The notes beneath the pieces are model-generated. The model saw nothing but the letters and a program-made list of their open reading frames with translations. It had not been told where the DNA came from and did no database searches. Below are positions 53,511 to 64,000 of a stretch of 64,000 nucleotides of DNA, one piece after another (the stretch's first letter is position 1; each line of letters starts with the position of its first letter). This DNA is from Welwitschia mirabilis (Eukaryota; Gnetophyta; Gnetopsida; Welwitschiales): the NCBI GenBank assembly GCA_051453625.1, contig JBOZIK010000001.1, positions 65,956,115 to 66,020,114 of the forward strand. Direction: 5' to 3'. A program made the position numbers and the translations under genes.

Positions 53511-54647
53511 TTGTAACATTTAAGTGTAAGCCAACTCTGTGATGAAAACTTTTTTGTTACATTTACAAAAATTTATTGTGTATAAGAGAACAAAATACTA
53601 TCCAAGTCTTATTTACTATATTAAAGAAATTAAAATTTTACATTATCACCTTATAAGATATATCTAATAATGGAAATAAGTATTATCTTAGTAAAATAAA
53701 CAAAGTAGAGTTATGACATAGGAAGCTTGGTCATGTGAATAAAGATCTTTACAAGATATTATTTACAAAGGAAATGGTAAGAGAAATTCCCAAGTTTTTT
53801 AAAAGCATTGATAATTAGATCTATAAAGCTTATTAAAAAGGGAAGCAGAAAAAGGTAAAATTTGGTAAGAAAAATATTACCTGTATTAAACATCCACTAC
53901 ATCTCTTAGATTTAGATGTTGTTGGTTCTTTGTATACAAAAATCTCAGGTAAGAAAAGGTATTATTTTACAATTGTAGACAATTTTCTCATTTTACATGG
54001 GTAGACTTCCTTGCTTATAAGGATGAGGCTTTTAATGCTTTTTTAAGATATGCATCAGGTTTCAAAATAAAAAGGATATAGGATCAAAATGATAAGAAGT
54101 GATAATGGGACTAAATTAAAAAATGCAAAGTTTAGAGAATTCTATGAACAATTTGGCATTCTACATCAATTCTCTACTCCAAGAAATCCCCAACAAAATT
54201 TAGTAGCTAAAAGAAAGAATAGAGTTCACAATAAAATGACAAAGATAATAATGCATGACAAAAAGATACCATATCATTTTTAGGCAGAAGCAATCAATAT
54301 AGCTTATTATGTTTCCAACAGAGTTCTGGTAAGAAGATTCACTTCTAAAACTTCATATGAGTTATGGTCAGGAAGAAAACCATTTGTTAAGTATTTTTAT
54401 ATATTTGGTCCAAAATGTTTTATGTTAAATGAAAGGGACAAATTGAGAAAGTTTGACTGAAAAGTTTATAAAGAAATTTTTCTAGGGTATTTTATGATCA
54501 GTAAGGCTTATAGGGCATACAGTAGCAGAACTCACATAGTTGAAGAAATGATAAATGTTAAAATAAATGATATTGAGTCAAATCTTATGAATGTGGTAAA
54601 TGATTGTAATCTTGTGTAAATTATTTAACCCTTTATAAAACCTTAAG
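53511..54647 (+). pseudogene. Copia GAG-pre-integrase and integrase remnant
   Basis: The pre-integrase zinc motif appears as HRKLGHVNKDL (near 53715-53748) with a stop for the preceding Trp. The integrase core follows. IRSDNGTKLKN near 54089-54121 keeps the second catalytic Asp. The final catalytic Glu block, normally VAERKNR, reads VAKRKNR (near 54208-54228). Downstream blocks YVSNRVL, TSYELW and GRKP are clear (54309-54381). The gap at 54648 cuts the C-terminus. Stops and a shift at 54283 disable it. Confidence 0.85.
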
Positions 54648-54747
54648 NNNNNNNNNNNNNNNNNNNNNNNNNNNNNNNNNNNNNNNNNNNNNNNNNNNNN
54701 NNNNNNNNNNNNNNNNNNNNNNNNNNNNNNNNNNNNNNNNNNNNNNN

Positions 54748-55290
54748 GAGTGATAATGGCATTGAGTTTAAAAATGCAAAGTTCAGAGATTTCTATGAAT
54801 AGTTTAGTATTCTACATCAATTTTTAACTCCAAGAATACCACAAAAAATTGGAGTAGCTAAAAGAAAGAATAGGGTTCTAAATGATATGGCTAGGACAAT
54901 GATGCATGACAAAAAGGTACCATATCATTTTTGGATAAAATCAACGAATACAACATGTTATGTTTCTAACAGAGTTCTAGTAAGAAGATTCAGTTCTAAA
55001 ACTTCATATGAGTTATGGTTAGGCAGAAAACCTTCTATTAAGTACTTTTATATATTTGGTTCAAAATTTTTTATTCTAAATGAAAGGGACAATTTAAGAA
55101 AATTTGATTCAAAAGTTGATAAAGGAATTTTTTCTAAGATACTTTGTATTCAATCAAGCTTACATAGTGCATAACAACAAAACTTATGCAGTTGAGAAAA
55201 CTATAAATGTCAAAATAAGTGATGTTAAGCTAACTCTTGAATGTGGAAGAAGATTATACTCCTATACAAATTGTTTAATCCTCTAGATAA
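54748..55290 (+). pseudogene. Copia integrase C-terminal half, repeated after a gap
   Basis: Second version of 54090-54647. It has the longest open integrase stretch in the window (54887-55174, 95 codons), including HDKKVPYHFW, YVSNRVLVRRF and TSYELWLGRKP. The catalytic Glu block again reads VAKRKNR (near 54856-54876). It continues into the linker and RT. Confidence 0.8.
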
Positions 55291-55489
55291 CCTCAAGTTC
55301 AATCTGATAGTGAGGAAGAAAAAGAAGAAGAATTAGATAAGAAAAATTCATAAACCATGATAACGCTGAAGAAAAGTAACCCATAAGCAACGCTATAGGG
55401 AGTCCATACGAAGGTATTCAAAATAGAAGTCATACTAGAGAATTTTATATTTATGTAGCTTATATCTCTCAATTTAAACCTAAATTCTT

Positions 55490-56097
55490 CAAAGAAGTGA
55501 AAAATGATGAACATTGGATGGTTGCTATGCAAGAAGAGCTTAATTAATTTAAAAGATGCAATGTTTGGGCACTTACTTTAAGATCTTCTGATAAACTAGT
55601 TATTAGCAATAAGTGAATTTTTACAAACAAAACAAATAAGCATGAAAATATTATTAGAAATAAAGTGAGATTAGTAATAAAAGATTACAATCAGTAAAAA
55701 GGAATTAACTTTGAAGAAACATTTACCCCTGTGGCTTGTATGAAATCAATAAGAATGCTTCTAACTTTTACTTGTATCAAAGATTTTTAAACTTTATCAA
55801 ATGGATGTTAAGAGTGCATTTATTTATGAAAATATTTAATAAGAAATATATGTTAAACATCTAGATGGGCTCATTGAATCATAAAAATCAAATCATGTAT
55901 ACAAACTAAAAAAGTCTCTCTACGGTCTTAAAATAAGCTCTAAGATCTTAGTATGAAAAACTCTCAAGTTATTTGATTGAAAATAGGTTTAAAATAGGTA
56001 CATCATCTGTGATATTATTTATTAGAAAAGATGGTAAATATTTTATTATTATTTAAATTTATATAGATGATATTATTTTTGGTGCTACTAATGAATC
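55490..56097 (+). pseudogene. Copia reverse transcriptase remnant
   Basis: Ty1/copia RT downstream of integrase, the copia gene order. Blocks recognised in shifting frames include NKTNKHENIIRNKVRLV (55627-55677), FEETFTPVA (near 55711-55737) and the catalytic loop YIDDIIFGATNES at 56059-56097, which is intact. A 235-N run follows (56098-56332). Several stops and at least two frameshifts are present. Confidence 0.85.
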
Positions 56098-56332
56098 NNN
56101 NNNNNNNNNNNNNNNNNNNNNNNNNNNNNNNNNNNNNNNNNNNNNNNNNNNNNNNNNNNNNNNNNNNNNNNNNNNNNNNNNNNNNNNNNNNNNNNNNNNN
56201 NNNNNNNNNNNNNNNNNNNNNNNNNNNNNNNNNNNNNNNNNNNNNNNNNNNNNNNNNNNNNNNNNNNNNNNNNNNNNNNNNNNNNNNNNNNNNNNNNNNN
56301 NNNNNNNNNNNNNNNNNNNNNNNNNNNNNNNN

Positions 56333-57300
56333 GATTAATAGCTATGCAGAGGTATAATTGGTAGTTTGTTATATCTTAAAGCTAGTTGACTTGATATTAT
56401 GTTAAGTGTATGAATGTGTACATGTTATCAAAGTGATCCCAGAGAATCACATCTTACAGTGATCAAAAGAAATCTTTATTATTTAAAAGATACTACTAAT
56501 TGAAGCCTTTGATACTTAAAGTACTTCTCACTTGATCTAATAGGATATTTTAATGAAGATTGTGTAGGTTACAATGATGACAAAATAAGAATAAGTAGAA
56601 CATGCTTTTTTCTTAGACAATGCTTGATATCTTAGATTAGNNNNNNNNNNNNNNNNNNNNNNNNNNNNNNNNNNNNNNNNNNNNNNNNNNNNNNNNNNNN
56701 NNNNNNNNNNNNNNNNNNNNNNNNNNNNNNNNNNNNNNNNACATCTTGCAGTGATCAAAATCAATCTTTATTACTTAAAAGATACTACTAATTAGAGTAT
56801 TTAATACTTAAAGTACTTCTCTCTTAATCTAATAGGATATTGTAATGAAGATTGGGTAGGCTATAAGGATGATAAAAGAAGCACAAATAAAACATGATTT
56901 TTGCTTGAACAATGTCTGATATCTTGGATTAGTAATTAAAAAGAAAAACTCAACATCCTATTTGTAGTTAAGGCTGAGTTTATTACTATAGGAAGTTATT
57001 GTGCACAACTTCTATGGACGAATAAAACATTAAAAGATTTTGATCTCTTCATCAATAGGATTTCTATCTTTTGTAATAACAAGAATGCTATTAATATATC
57101 TCAAAATCCCATACAACACTCAAGAACCAAGAACATTAAGATTTGACATCGCTTTCTCAAAGAACATGTTCAAAATAGAAATATAATAATGTAATACATT
57201 AGTATGAATGATCAACTTGCATATGTGTTTACAAAACCTCTAAGTATTGAAAGATATATCAAGTTGTATAGGAATTTGAGGATTGAACCTTGTCCAATTA
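56333..57300 (+). pseudogene. Copia RT tail and RNase H remnant
   Basis: RT end blocks up to the gap at 56641-56740 are partly repeated after it (56448-56640 with 56741-56931). RNase H follows: AEFITIGSYCAQLLW (near 56970-57014), NNKNAINISQNP (57078-57113), HSRTKNI (57118-57138) and QLAYVFTKPLS (57212-57244), the classical copia C-terminus. One of the usual RNase H Asp positions is replaced (CNN for CDN). Confidence 0.85.
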
Positions 57301-58011
57301 GGTAAGTAAATAGGTAATATTTGTTAAATTTCTCAACATTACATTATATTTATCTTATGAGTTGAGATTAATATTAGATGTTGTTTTAGTTAAATTATGT
57401 GCTTCATCTTTTCGAAGTAGTATTATTATGCTGGCAGTAGTCATAGATACTTTTTGAAATTTCTAGAACTTTCATTACAGACATCTTCATATTTATAGAT
57501 GTCTCTGATAAAGACATCTTAGAAAGTATAGACGTATTTGTTTGTACTATTACTGAAAAATGTTTCACAGGCTTAGCAGGAGTACTAGACTTTCAAGAAG
57601 GTACATGTATAGGGGGAGCATTAGATTTTTGAATTTCTATTCCTTTTCTCTATTATCTAAAAAGGGGAAGAAGTTTTGATGAATTAGTGATAACAATAGT
57701 ATTAGTTTTGGCAAATTGATGATGACAATGGTATTTAGCTGGGAACATTTTTAAAATGATTAATACTCTGATATATTTTTCTTAGTAAATAACTCTAATT
57801 TATCTTATTCTAGTTTTTTTAAGTGGTATATATATATATATATATATATATATCTTTGTGTTTTATATGATATCAAGTGATTTATATTATGATTGTTGCA
57901 ACTAATAATTATGTGCACTTTCTATGAAATATAGATGTTTAATTTTAATTAATTAAATGAGATTACATAAATAAAATTTTTCAAGTTTTTGGACATCATT
58001 AAAAAGGAGGA
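57301..58011 (+). other. Copia 3' spacer with several polypurine tracts
   Basis: About 700 bp between the end of pol and the 3' LTR, with no coding motif. Three purine tracts are spaced along it: AGGGGGAG (57611-57618), AAAAAGGGGAAGAAG (57659-57673) and AAAAAGGAGGA (58001-58011, touching the LTR). Repeated polypurine tracts upstream of the 3' LTR are a described hallmark of Sireviruses. An envelope-like frame known from some members was not seen. Confidence 0.65.
57827..57853. repeat. (TA)n microsatellite, length differs between copies
   Basis: 27 bp of TA here. The duplicated copy after the gap (near 58428-58438) has only a short ATATATAT run at the same place. Confidence 0.9.
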
Positions 58012-59999
58012 TATTTTTGGTAAATATAATTTTGATAATTGTACTTATCAAATATTTTGTGTTATTGTGTAAATAAGTCATTACGAGAACATGATACTTT
58101 GATAGGCACCAGATCATGATGGATTTTTAAAGAGAATATCTCACAAAAAGAATTAGATGCTAAACTACAAAATCAATTATTTGAAAATGTTTGGGAAGTT
58201 AAAGATGTCTCAAGTAAAGAAGTTTAAAAATCTAAAGACATCTTGCATGTAGTGGAATATAAGTGACAGGGTAAAANNNNNNNNNNNNNNNNNNNNNNNN
58301 NNNNNNNNNNNNNNNNNNNNNNNNNNNNNNNNNNNNNNNNNNNNNNNNNNNNNNNNNNNNNNNNNNNNNNNNNNNNTATTTTGCTTAGTGAATGACTCTA
58401 ATTTATCTTATTCTAGTTTTTTCAAGTGGCATATATATCTTTGTGTTTTATATGATATTAAGTGATTTATATTATGATTGTCACAACTAGTAATTATGTG
58501 TACTTTCTATGAAATATAGATGTTTGATTTCAATTGATTAAATGAGACTACATGAATAAAATTTTTCAAGGTTTTGGACATCATCAAAAAATAGGATATT
58601 TTTGGTAAATCTAATTTTAATAATTGTATTTATCAAATATTTTATGTCATTATTTAAATAGGTCATTACTAGAACATGATACTTTGATAGGCACTAGATC
58701 ATGATGCATTTTTAAAGAGAATATCTCACAAAAAGAATTAGATCCTAAACTACAAAATCAATTGTTTGAAAATGTTTGGAAAGTTAAAGATGTCTCAAGT
58801 AAAGAAGTTTGAAAATCTAGAGACATCTTGCATTTAGTGGGATATAAGTAACAAGGTAAAAGACAACTACCATGTTTAAGACAACTGAGCTAAAAGTTGA
58901 TCCTGACATAGATGAAGATGTCTACATAATTGAAGACATCTATAATGAGCCAAAATAGGTAACAAAGTTAATTCGGTTTTTGACTAATATCTTATGTTTA
59001 AGTAAGCTATCAACTTATTCATTGCAAATGCCCAACTATACTATAGAGAAAACTTCATTAAAATCTAGGCAAGTTAACTAAAGGCATCTACAGAGTGAAG
59101 ACATCTTACTATGAGTAGATGTCTATAAAAATGAATACATCTTAGACCAAAGTTTACATTAATTAAAACTGAAGTTATGCACCCAAAGCATAGATGTTGG
59201 TTATCCTTTGCATCATGGTTACAAATTCAAATGGCTATCTTTCAAGCTAAAATGGTTAGATCTTCCTCATCCTTATAAAGCATTGACATCACAAACAAAA
59301 GATAACTTTTGACGCTTTACTAATTAATTAGAAATATAGAGATTTCTTGGGTTTCAATGATTAACATCAAAAGAAATCTTGCATAAGTGAAAGGAACTCC
59401 TCATGAAAAATTAAGGCATCATTGCAAAGGTGCTAGCATTACTATTATCATTTACTTTTGGATATTCATTGTCACATTCTTTGTTTATACTCATGACAAA
59501 AACAATGACATTAAGGACCTTAAATATTTATCAAAGCAATACCATCAGGCTTATTATTGTATTATATTTTTGGTTTACAATGTAGACTATTTTATTATTA
59601 AATATTATTATAAAGTTTATTTCTTGAATATCAAATAGCTTGTAAGGTAACCATTGTAGGGGTGTGCATTTGATATTGTGCTTTTAGGCACTTATTTGAT
59701 GTAAGGTTATTAGTAAGCTAGAGAACCATTATTCCATTATGAATGAGAGGGTGTTGCCTTAAAAGGAGACGCTCATTTTTTGTAAGATTGGTGATGTGCC
59801 AAAAAATCACTATTTGTTATAGGTCGAGAATATTTAGAGGTCTGAGTAGAAGCTACGATCTGTGTGTGGATGTACCATGTTGGGGAACCAAATTATCTCG
59901 GTAAGGTGTATTATTATTAAGTATTTTCATTTTGTTATAGTTTAAATTTTAATTGGTGGAACTCATTCATCCCTCTCCTCTGGCTTCAATCGATCCTTA
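58012..59999 (+). mobile_element. SIRE-like copia element, 3' LTR
   Basis: Starts TATTTTTGGTAAAT after the last polypurine tract and ends CGATCCTTA at 59999. It includes a 100-N gap (58277-58376) that repeats 57771-58276 as 58377-58866, so a second LTR start lies at 58597. From there the LTR is 1,403 bp, against 1,496 bp for the 5' LTR. The flank after 59999 is ATAAT. Confidence 0.75.
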
Positions 60000-60270
60000 A
60001 TAATAATATAATATATATGTCTTGTATGTAGTATAATAATATAATATTAATAGATAAAAAAATAACAATAACAATTGGGATACATCTATGTAACTTATTG
60101 TACATATTTATGATATTAATGTTGACCACCTTTAATCAATTAGTTGAATAGGTTCATATTATGTATGAGAATCCTCACTATATTTCTTCACTCAAAACTT
60201 ACTCATATACCTAGAACCATATAATAAACCCACATTAATTTATCATAATAACTAATATGAATACCATTAT
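60000..60270. other. AT-rich DNA right of the copia element
   Basis: No gene recognised. It is the right flank of the copia insertion and should continue whatever lies at 49290, if that insertion is intact. Confidence 0.5.
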
Positions 60271-62262
60271 TGTCACGTCCATATTTTTACTTTTCTTATA
60301 AAATATCCAAGTTTATGTTTAATGAAATATTTGAAAAATATTAAATTACTTGAAACCCTTAATTGTTATAAATATTCTTGAAATGCAGTTTTATTGAGTT
60401 GTAATATGAACATCTTTTAATTAAATATTTGTACTCAATTTTTATATACTCTTGTGATGGAAATGATATCTTTTATTTACTTATGCAATTATTGTGAATT
60501 GAATGTATATTATGGAGACATGTTATTTATCCAATTTCCTCATTATTGAATGTGAAGCATTATCTTGATTATATTATTAAAAGCACTCGGTGGCTAGACA
60601 ATCTTTTATGAGATGTTATGTAACCCCTCTCTTAATTGTCGACTCATGTTGTGTCCTTTTATATTCTTGAGTTTTATCACCTCACTCATGTTCTTTCACT
60701 TTAAATAGAGTCTTTTTCTCCTGAGTTTAGTTTTATTCTTTTAAAATAATCTTGTTATGAAATCTTTGGAGCCTAGAAGGCTTGGGAGCTTAGGAGGCTT
60801 AGGAGCTTTGAAACACTTGGAAGGCCTTATGGATATGGTTCTGTGCTTCCTTGTTGGTTCTTTTTATATAATTTGTATTAAAATTTCCATGTTTATGTAT
60901 GGTTTTATTTTCTTGTGTTTTTTTAATGGTTCTCTCATATTCATTTCTTTATTGAGGTCAATGCATATATAATTCTTTAATTCGATTATGTTACTTGAAT
61001 AAGAGAAACTTTGTGTTAAAGAATATTTTATCTTCATGTATCTTTCCTTACTATGTTAAAGTTATCTTCTCGTATGTGATGAAAACTAATGATTACATCC
61101 ATTGTACTCATCTTATAATTTTCTTTTGAAGTCTTTTTAAGATGTTATGTTATGGTTAATCTTCTNNNNNNNNNNNNNNNNNNNNNNNNNNNNNNATGAT
61201 TATGGATTTTTCACAGATCGTCGAATAAGGTAGTGGAGTTCACAGATCGCCAAACAAGGAAGTGAAGAGAGAATCCCATAGATCGTCAAACGATGTAGTG
61301 GGGATATTATATTACCTTAGATCGCCAAATGAGGCAGTGAGCTTCATAGATTATCGAACGAAGCAGTAAAGTTAATGATTAATAATGATTGAGATTGTAT
61401 GCATATATTATTATGAATACCACAGATCATCGAATGAAGCAGTGGGCTTCACAGATCGCTGAATGAGGTAGTGAACTTCATAGATCACTCAACAAGGTAG
61501 TAAAGTTAATGATGATAGAGAATGTATATATATTATATTTGATATTTTCATTCATAACCATGAACTCATTATCTATGTATGTCTTGAATTTCTTGTAAGT
61601 ATTGAACTATTTCTTCTATCTCAATCCTTGAAGTATCTTATCAAATTACCTATTACCTGGGACATACTAGGGGCTATGAGATTTTCACAGCTCTCATCCC
61701 ATACTTTTGTGTGACAAGNNNNNNNNNNNNNNNNNNNNNNNNNNNNNNNNNNNNNNNNNNNNNNNNNNNNNNNNNNNNNNNNNNNNNNNNNNNNNNNNNN
61801 NNNNNNNNNNNNNNNNNNATTTATATATATTTGAATACCACAGATCACTGAATGAGGTAGTGGACTTCACAGTTCACTGAATGAGGCAGTGGGTTTCACA
61901 TATCACCAAACGAGGCAATGAAATTAACAATGATTGAGATTGTATGTATATATTATTATGAATACCATAGATCATCGAATGAAGCAGTGGGCTTCACAGA
62001 TCACTGAATGAGGTAGTGGACTTAATAGATCACCCAACAAGGTAGTAAAGTTAATAATGATAAAGAATGTATATATATTATATTTGCTATTCTCATTCAT
62101 AACCATAAACTCATTATCTATGTATGTCTTGAATTTCTTGTAAGTCTTGAACTATTTCTTCTATCTCAATCCTTGAAGTATCTTATCAAATTACCTATTA
62201 CCTGGGACATACTAGGCGCTGTGAGATTTTCACAGCTCTCATCCCATACTTTTGTGTGACAA
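60271..62262 (+). mobile_element. Probable LTR of another gypsy-type element
   Basis: Begins TGTCACGTCCATATTTTTAC, close to the start of the E/M LTRs. A candidate TATA box (TTTAAATAGAG) lies near 60701-60711. The downstream part carries a 29-bp tandem repeat array. The block ends near CTTTTGTGTGACA (62247-62260), a plausible LTR end, but no PBS follows. Gaps lie at 61166-61195 (30 N) and 61719-61818, and the latter duplicates the array region. No coding domain was found. A short open frame at 60757-60972 lies just after the TATA box and is not convincing. Confidence 0.4.
61212..62052 (+). repeat. Tandem array of a 29-bp repeat
   Basis: At least 14 units resembling CACAGATCGCCGAACGAGGC followed by AGTGGACTT. 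Five lie at 61212-61373, three at 61421-61507, three at 61839-61925 and three at 61966-62052. Clusters are separated by similar AT-rich spacers. Each unit is conserved at CAGATC, GAATGAGG and AGTG. The second half may be an assembly duplicate of the first. Confidence 0.85.
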
Positions 62263-62915
62263 GTTAAAATTCTAGAGTAAATGCTAAAGTGGACATATGG
62301 GTGTGGAGAATTCTTGATCCAATGTTGGAAAATTTACTAAATAGTTTTGCAATCCTTCATAAATTCTAAAATGTTAGTATTATTTCACTGTGATATGAGG
62401 ATATGTTATGCTCTTCTTGAATATTGCTTCACAGATTTGATAGTTGAACTCTGATTCTATTTATGTGATCGATACAAATTATGAAATTTCTTAGTTTGAT
62501 TTATAAATGTTGTATTATTATTATCTTTCATGCAAAATACTATAGAAAGATGAAAAATTGGATGCATGTTCTTTATGTTTTCTTAATAAATTATATTGCA
62601 AAACTTAAAGTCTCCAATTGCCTCGAAGTTGCATTGATTGTAATATTTTGGATATCCTTTCTTAAACTATTCTTTATAGGAAGTTGATAATATATTGTTA
62701 TACATCACTTGCATTTGTTTCATAGGAATTTATAGTGTATTTATGAATATTAAATTTAGAATCATGAATTGATTATGATGTTAGTGATCATTAATTAATT
62801 AATTAATTAATTACATGTGGTAGCTAGTAAAGTAAAATTATTTAAGAAATAATATTATTTTTTTATCTGAAGTTAAACTAAGAGTAGTAAAAATATTAAT
62901 AAAAGCCTGATGGAT
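62263..62915. other. AT-rich DNA, no gene recognised
   Basis: No recognisable coding sequence. An (AATT)n tract occupies 62790-62813. An open frame at 62481-62687 lacks family motifs. Confidence 0.5.
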
Positions 62916-63865
62916 GTATTCCCTCTCCTCCCTTATAATTATTTTAATACCATTAATTAATATTTTAATACCATTATTTAGTAGGAGATTAAGTTAATAC
63001 AAATTATTAAACACATATTAAAAGAATTCAAGGGGCATCTTACTATGATTTAAATAAAAAGATAGTGGTGCGATGAATGCAAGGTCATTTAATCCACTAA
63101 TCTTTCGGGTTGCATTTCCAATTAATTACCATTACACCATCTATTTTCAGCCAAAATTCAATAAAGTTTGTAATGTCTGGCAACTATTTTTGAAATGTCA
63201 GAGTAGATAAACATTGTAACGGACAACCTATGAAAAAAACACTCTAATCAATTGAATGTTGTCTATCCTTGTCGTTTTAACCTTTAAATTAACCCCTCAT
63301 CTATTCTTCCTCGATCATCTGTGAGTTTCTCTAAAAATGCNNNNNNNNNNNNNNNNNNNNNNNNNNNNNNNNNNNNNNNNNNNNNNNNNNNNNNNNNNNN
63401 NNNNNNNNNNNNNNNNNNNNNNNNNNNNNNNNNNNNNNNNGTATTCCTTCTCCTCCCTTATAATTATCTTAATACCATTAATTAATATTTTAATACCATT
63501 ATTTAGTAGGATATTAAGTTAATACAAATTATTAATCACATATTAAAAGAATTTAAGGGGCATCTTACTGTGATTGAAAAAAAAAGATAATGGTGCGACA
63601 AATGCAAGGTCATTTAATCCACCAATCTTTCAGGTTGCATTTCCAATTAATTACCATTACACCATCTATTTTCAGCCAAAATTCAATAGAGTTTGCAATG
63701 TCTGGCAACTATTTCTGAAATGTCAGAGCAGATAAACATTGTAACGGACACCCTATGAAAAAAACACTCTAATCAATTGAATGTTATTTATCGTTGTCAT
63801 TTTAACCTTTAAATTAACCCCTCATCTATTCTTTCTCGATCATCTTTGAGTTTCTCTAAAAATGC
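62916..63865. repeat. Duplicated, less AT-rich block around a gap
   Basis: 62916-63340 is repeated as 63441-63865 with few differences, across a 100-N gap (63341-63440). The text is less decayed than the retroelement regions. No coding motif. It contains a 74-bp structured segment at 63066-63139 and 63591-63664. Confidence 0.75.
63066..63139 (-). repeat. Possible tRNA-derived SINE head or small foldback
   Basis: The minus strand starts TGGTGTAATGGTAA, similar to a pol III A box, and about 40 bp on has GGATTAAATGACC, a weak B-box match. The segment also has partial terminal inverted symmetry (TGGTGTAA against TCGCACCA; GAAATGCAA against TTGCATTC). It repeats at 63591-63664. It does not fold as a proper tRNA cloverleaf. 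A low-confidence call, supported by motif spacing only. Confidence 0.3.
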
Positions 63866-64000
63866 ATTCGATTGAAATGTGTTTTTTATCCCAGATTTTG
63901 GCCTTAATTAGTCCATCATTCATTCTTCTCATGGCAAATAGGTAAGGCCTTCATCCTACTTTTGTGATTTTTGTTGGAAGTTTCAAATGCATACCTTTCA
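63866..64000. other. Window end, possible gene-proximal DNA
   Basis: Pyrimidine-rich sequence leads to ATGGCAAATAG at 63931-63941, followed by GTAAGG, which could be a first short exon and splice donor. Too little sequence remains to test this. No domain is visible. Confidence 0.2.

Noticed and set aside
59387-59638. 83-codon open frame in the copia 3' LTR
   Set aside because: A similar reading exists in the 5' LTR with one stop, but the frame opens at GTG with no ATG at the start. It lies in LTR sequence and shows no domain.
60757-60972. 71-codon open frame with a Gly/Leu-rich start
   Set aside because: It lies just downstream of a candidate LTR TATA box, the N-terminal part comes from a short GGAGCTTAGG-type repeat, and there is no recognisable domain.
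61212-62052. CRISPR-like array
   Set aside because: Repeats are directly adjacent without unique spacers of regular length, units vary, and the setting is plant retroelement DNA. It is a tandem repeat.
63066-63139. tRNA gene
   Set aside because: The length and terminal complementarity are suggestive, but there is no proper T-loop or anticodon arm, so a functional tRNA is not supported.

Overview
The window looks like gene-poor plant chromatin. It is extremely AT-rich, has no intact protein-coding gene that I can support, and is dominated by decayed LTR retrotransposons. The best evidence for a flowering-plant nuclear genome is (i) primer-binding sites complementary to plant initiator-Met tRNA (forms of TGGTATCAGAGC), (ii) a Ty3/gypsy pol resembling the Tekay/Del chromovirus group with LTRs of about 3.6 kb, and (iii) a Ty1/copia element resembling the SIRE (Sirevirus) lineage. 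The species cannot be named from this sequence.

Layout. 1-7877: AT-rich DNA with two duplicated blocks, one an LTR-like module with an iMet-type PBS. 7878-45466: one old minus-strand gypsy element, here called M. Its 3' LTR lies at 7878-13593, its pol 3' part at 13594-16833, its gag and leader at 36216-39136, and its 5' LTR at 39154-45466. M is split by a plus-strand element of the same family, E (16834 to 36215/36971), flanked by a 5-bp target-site duplication (ATAAT). E carries leader, gag, protease, RT, RNase H, integrase, a chromodomain-like tail, a polypurine tract and LTRs. 40171-41641 is a less AT-rich segment interrupting M's LTR. 45605-49290 resembles the LTR of a diverged relative in minus orientation. 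49291-59999 is a SIRE-like copia element with both LTRs, PBS, gag, pol and several polypurine tracts. 60271-62262 is probably another LTR, holding a 29-bp tandem repeat. 62916-64000 is less AT-rich and may approach a gene or carry a SINE.

Every coding relic is broken by stops and frameshifts. Many stops are C-to-T or G-to-A versions of Gln or Trp codons, the pattern expected from long-term deamination of methylated cytosine. Catalytic residues are lost in integrase and in some RT copies, so nothing here looks autonomous.

Assembly caution. There are many runs of N, mostly exactly 100 long. At most of them the sequence before the gap is repeated after it, from perfect 77-bp overlaps to 2-kb copies with many substitutions and some indels. 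Much of the apparent tandem duplication, including doubled gag, RT and integrase, is therefore probably unmerged contig ends, haplotypes or related repeat copies. Lengths and copy numbers given here are upper limits.
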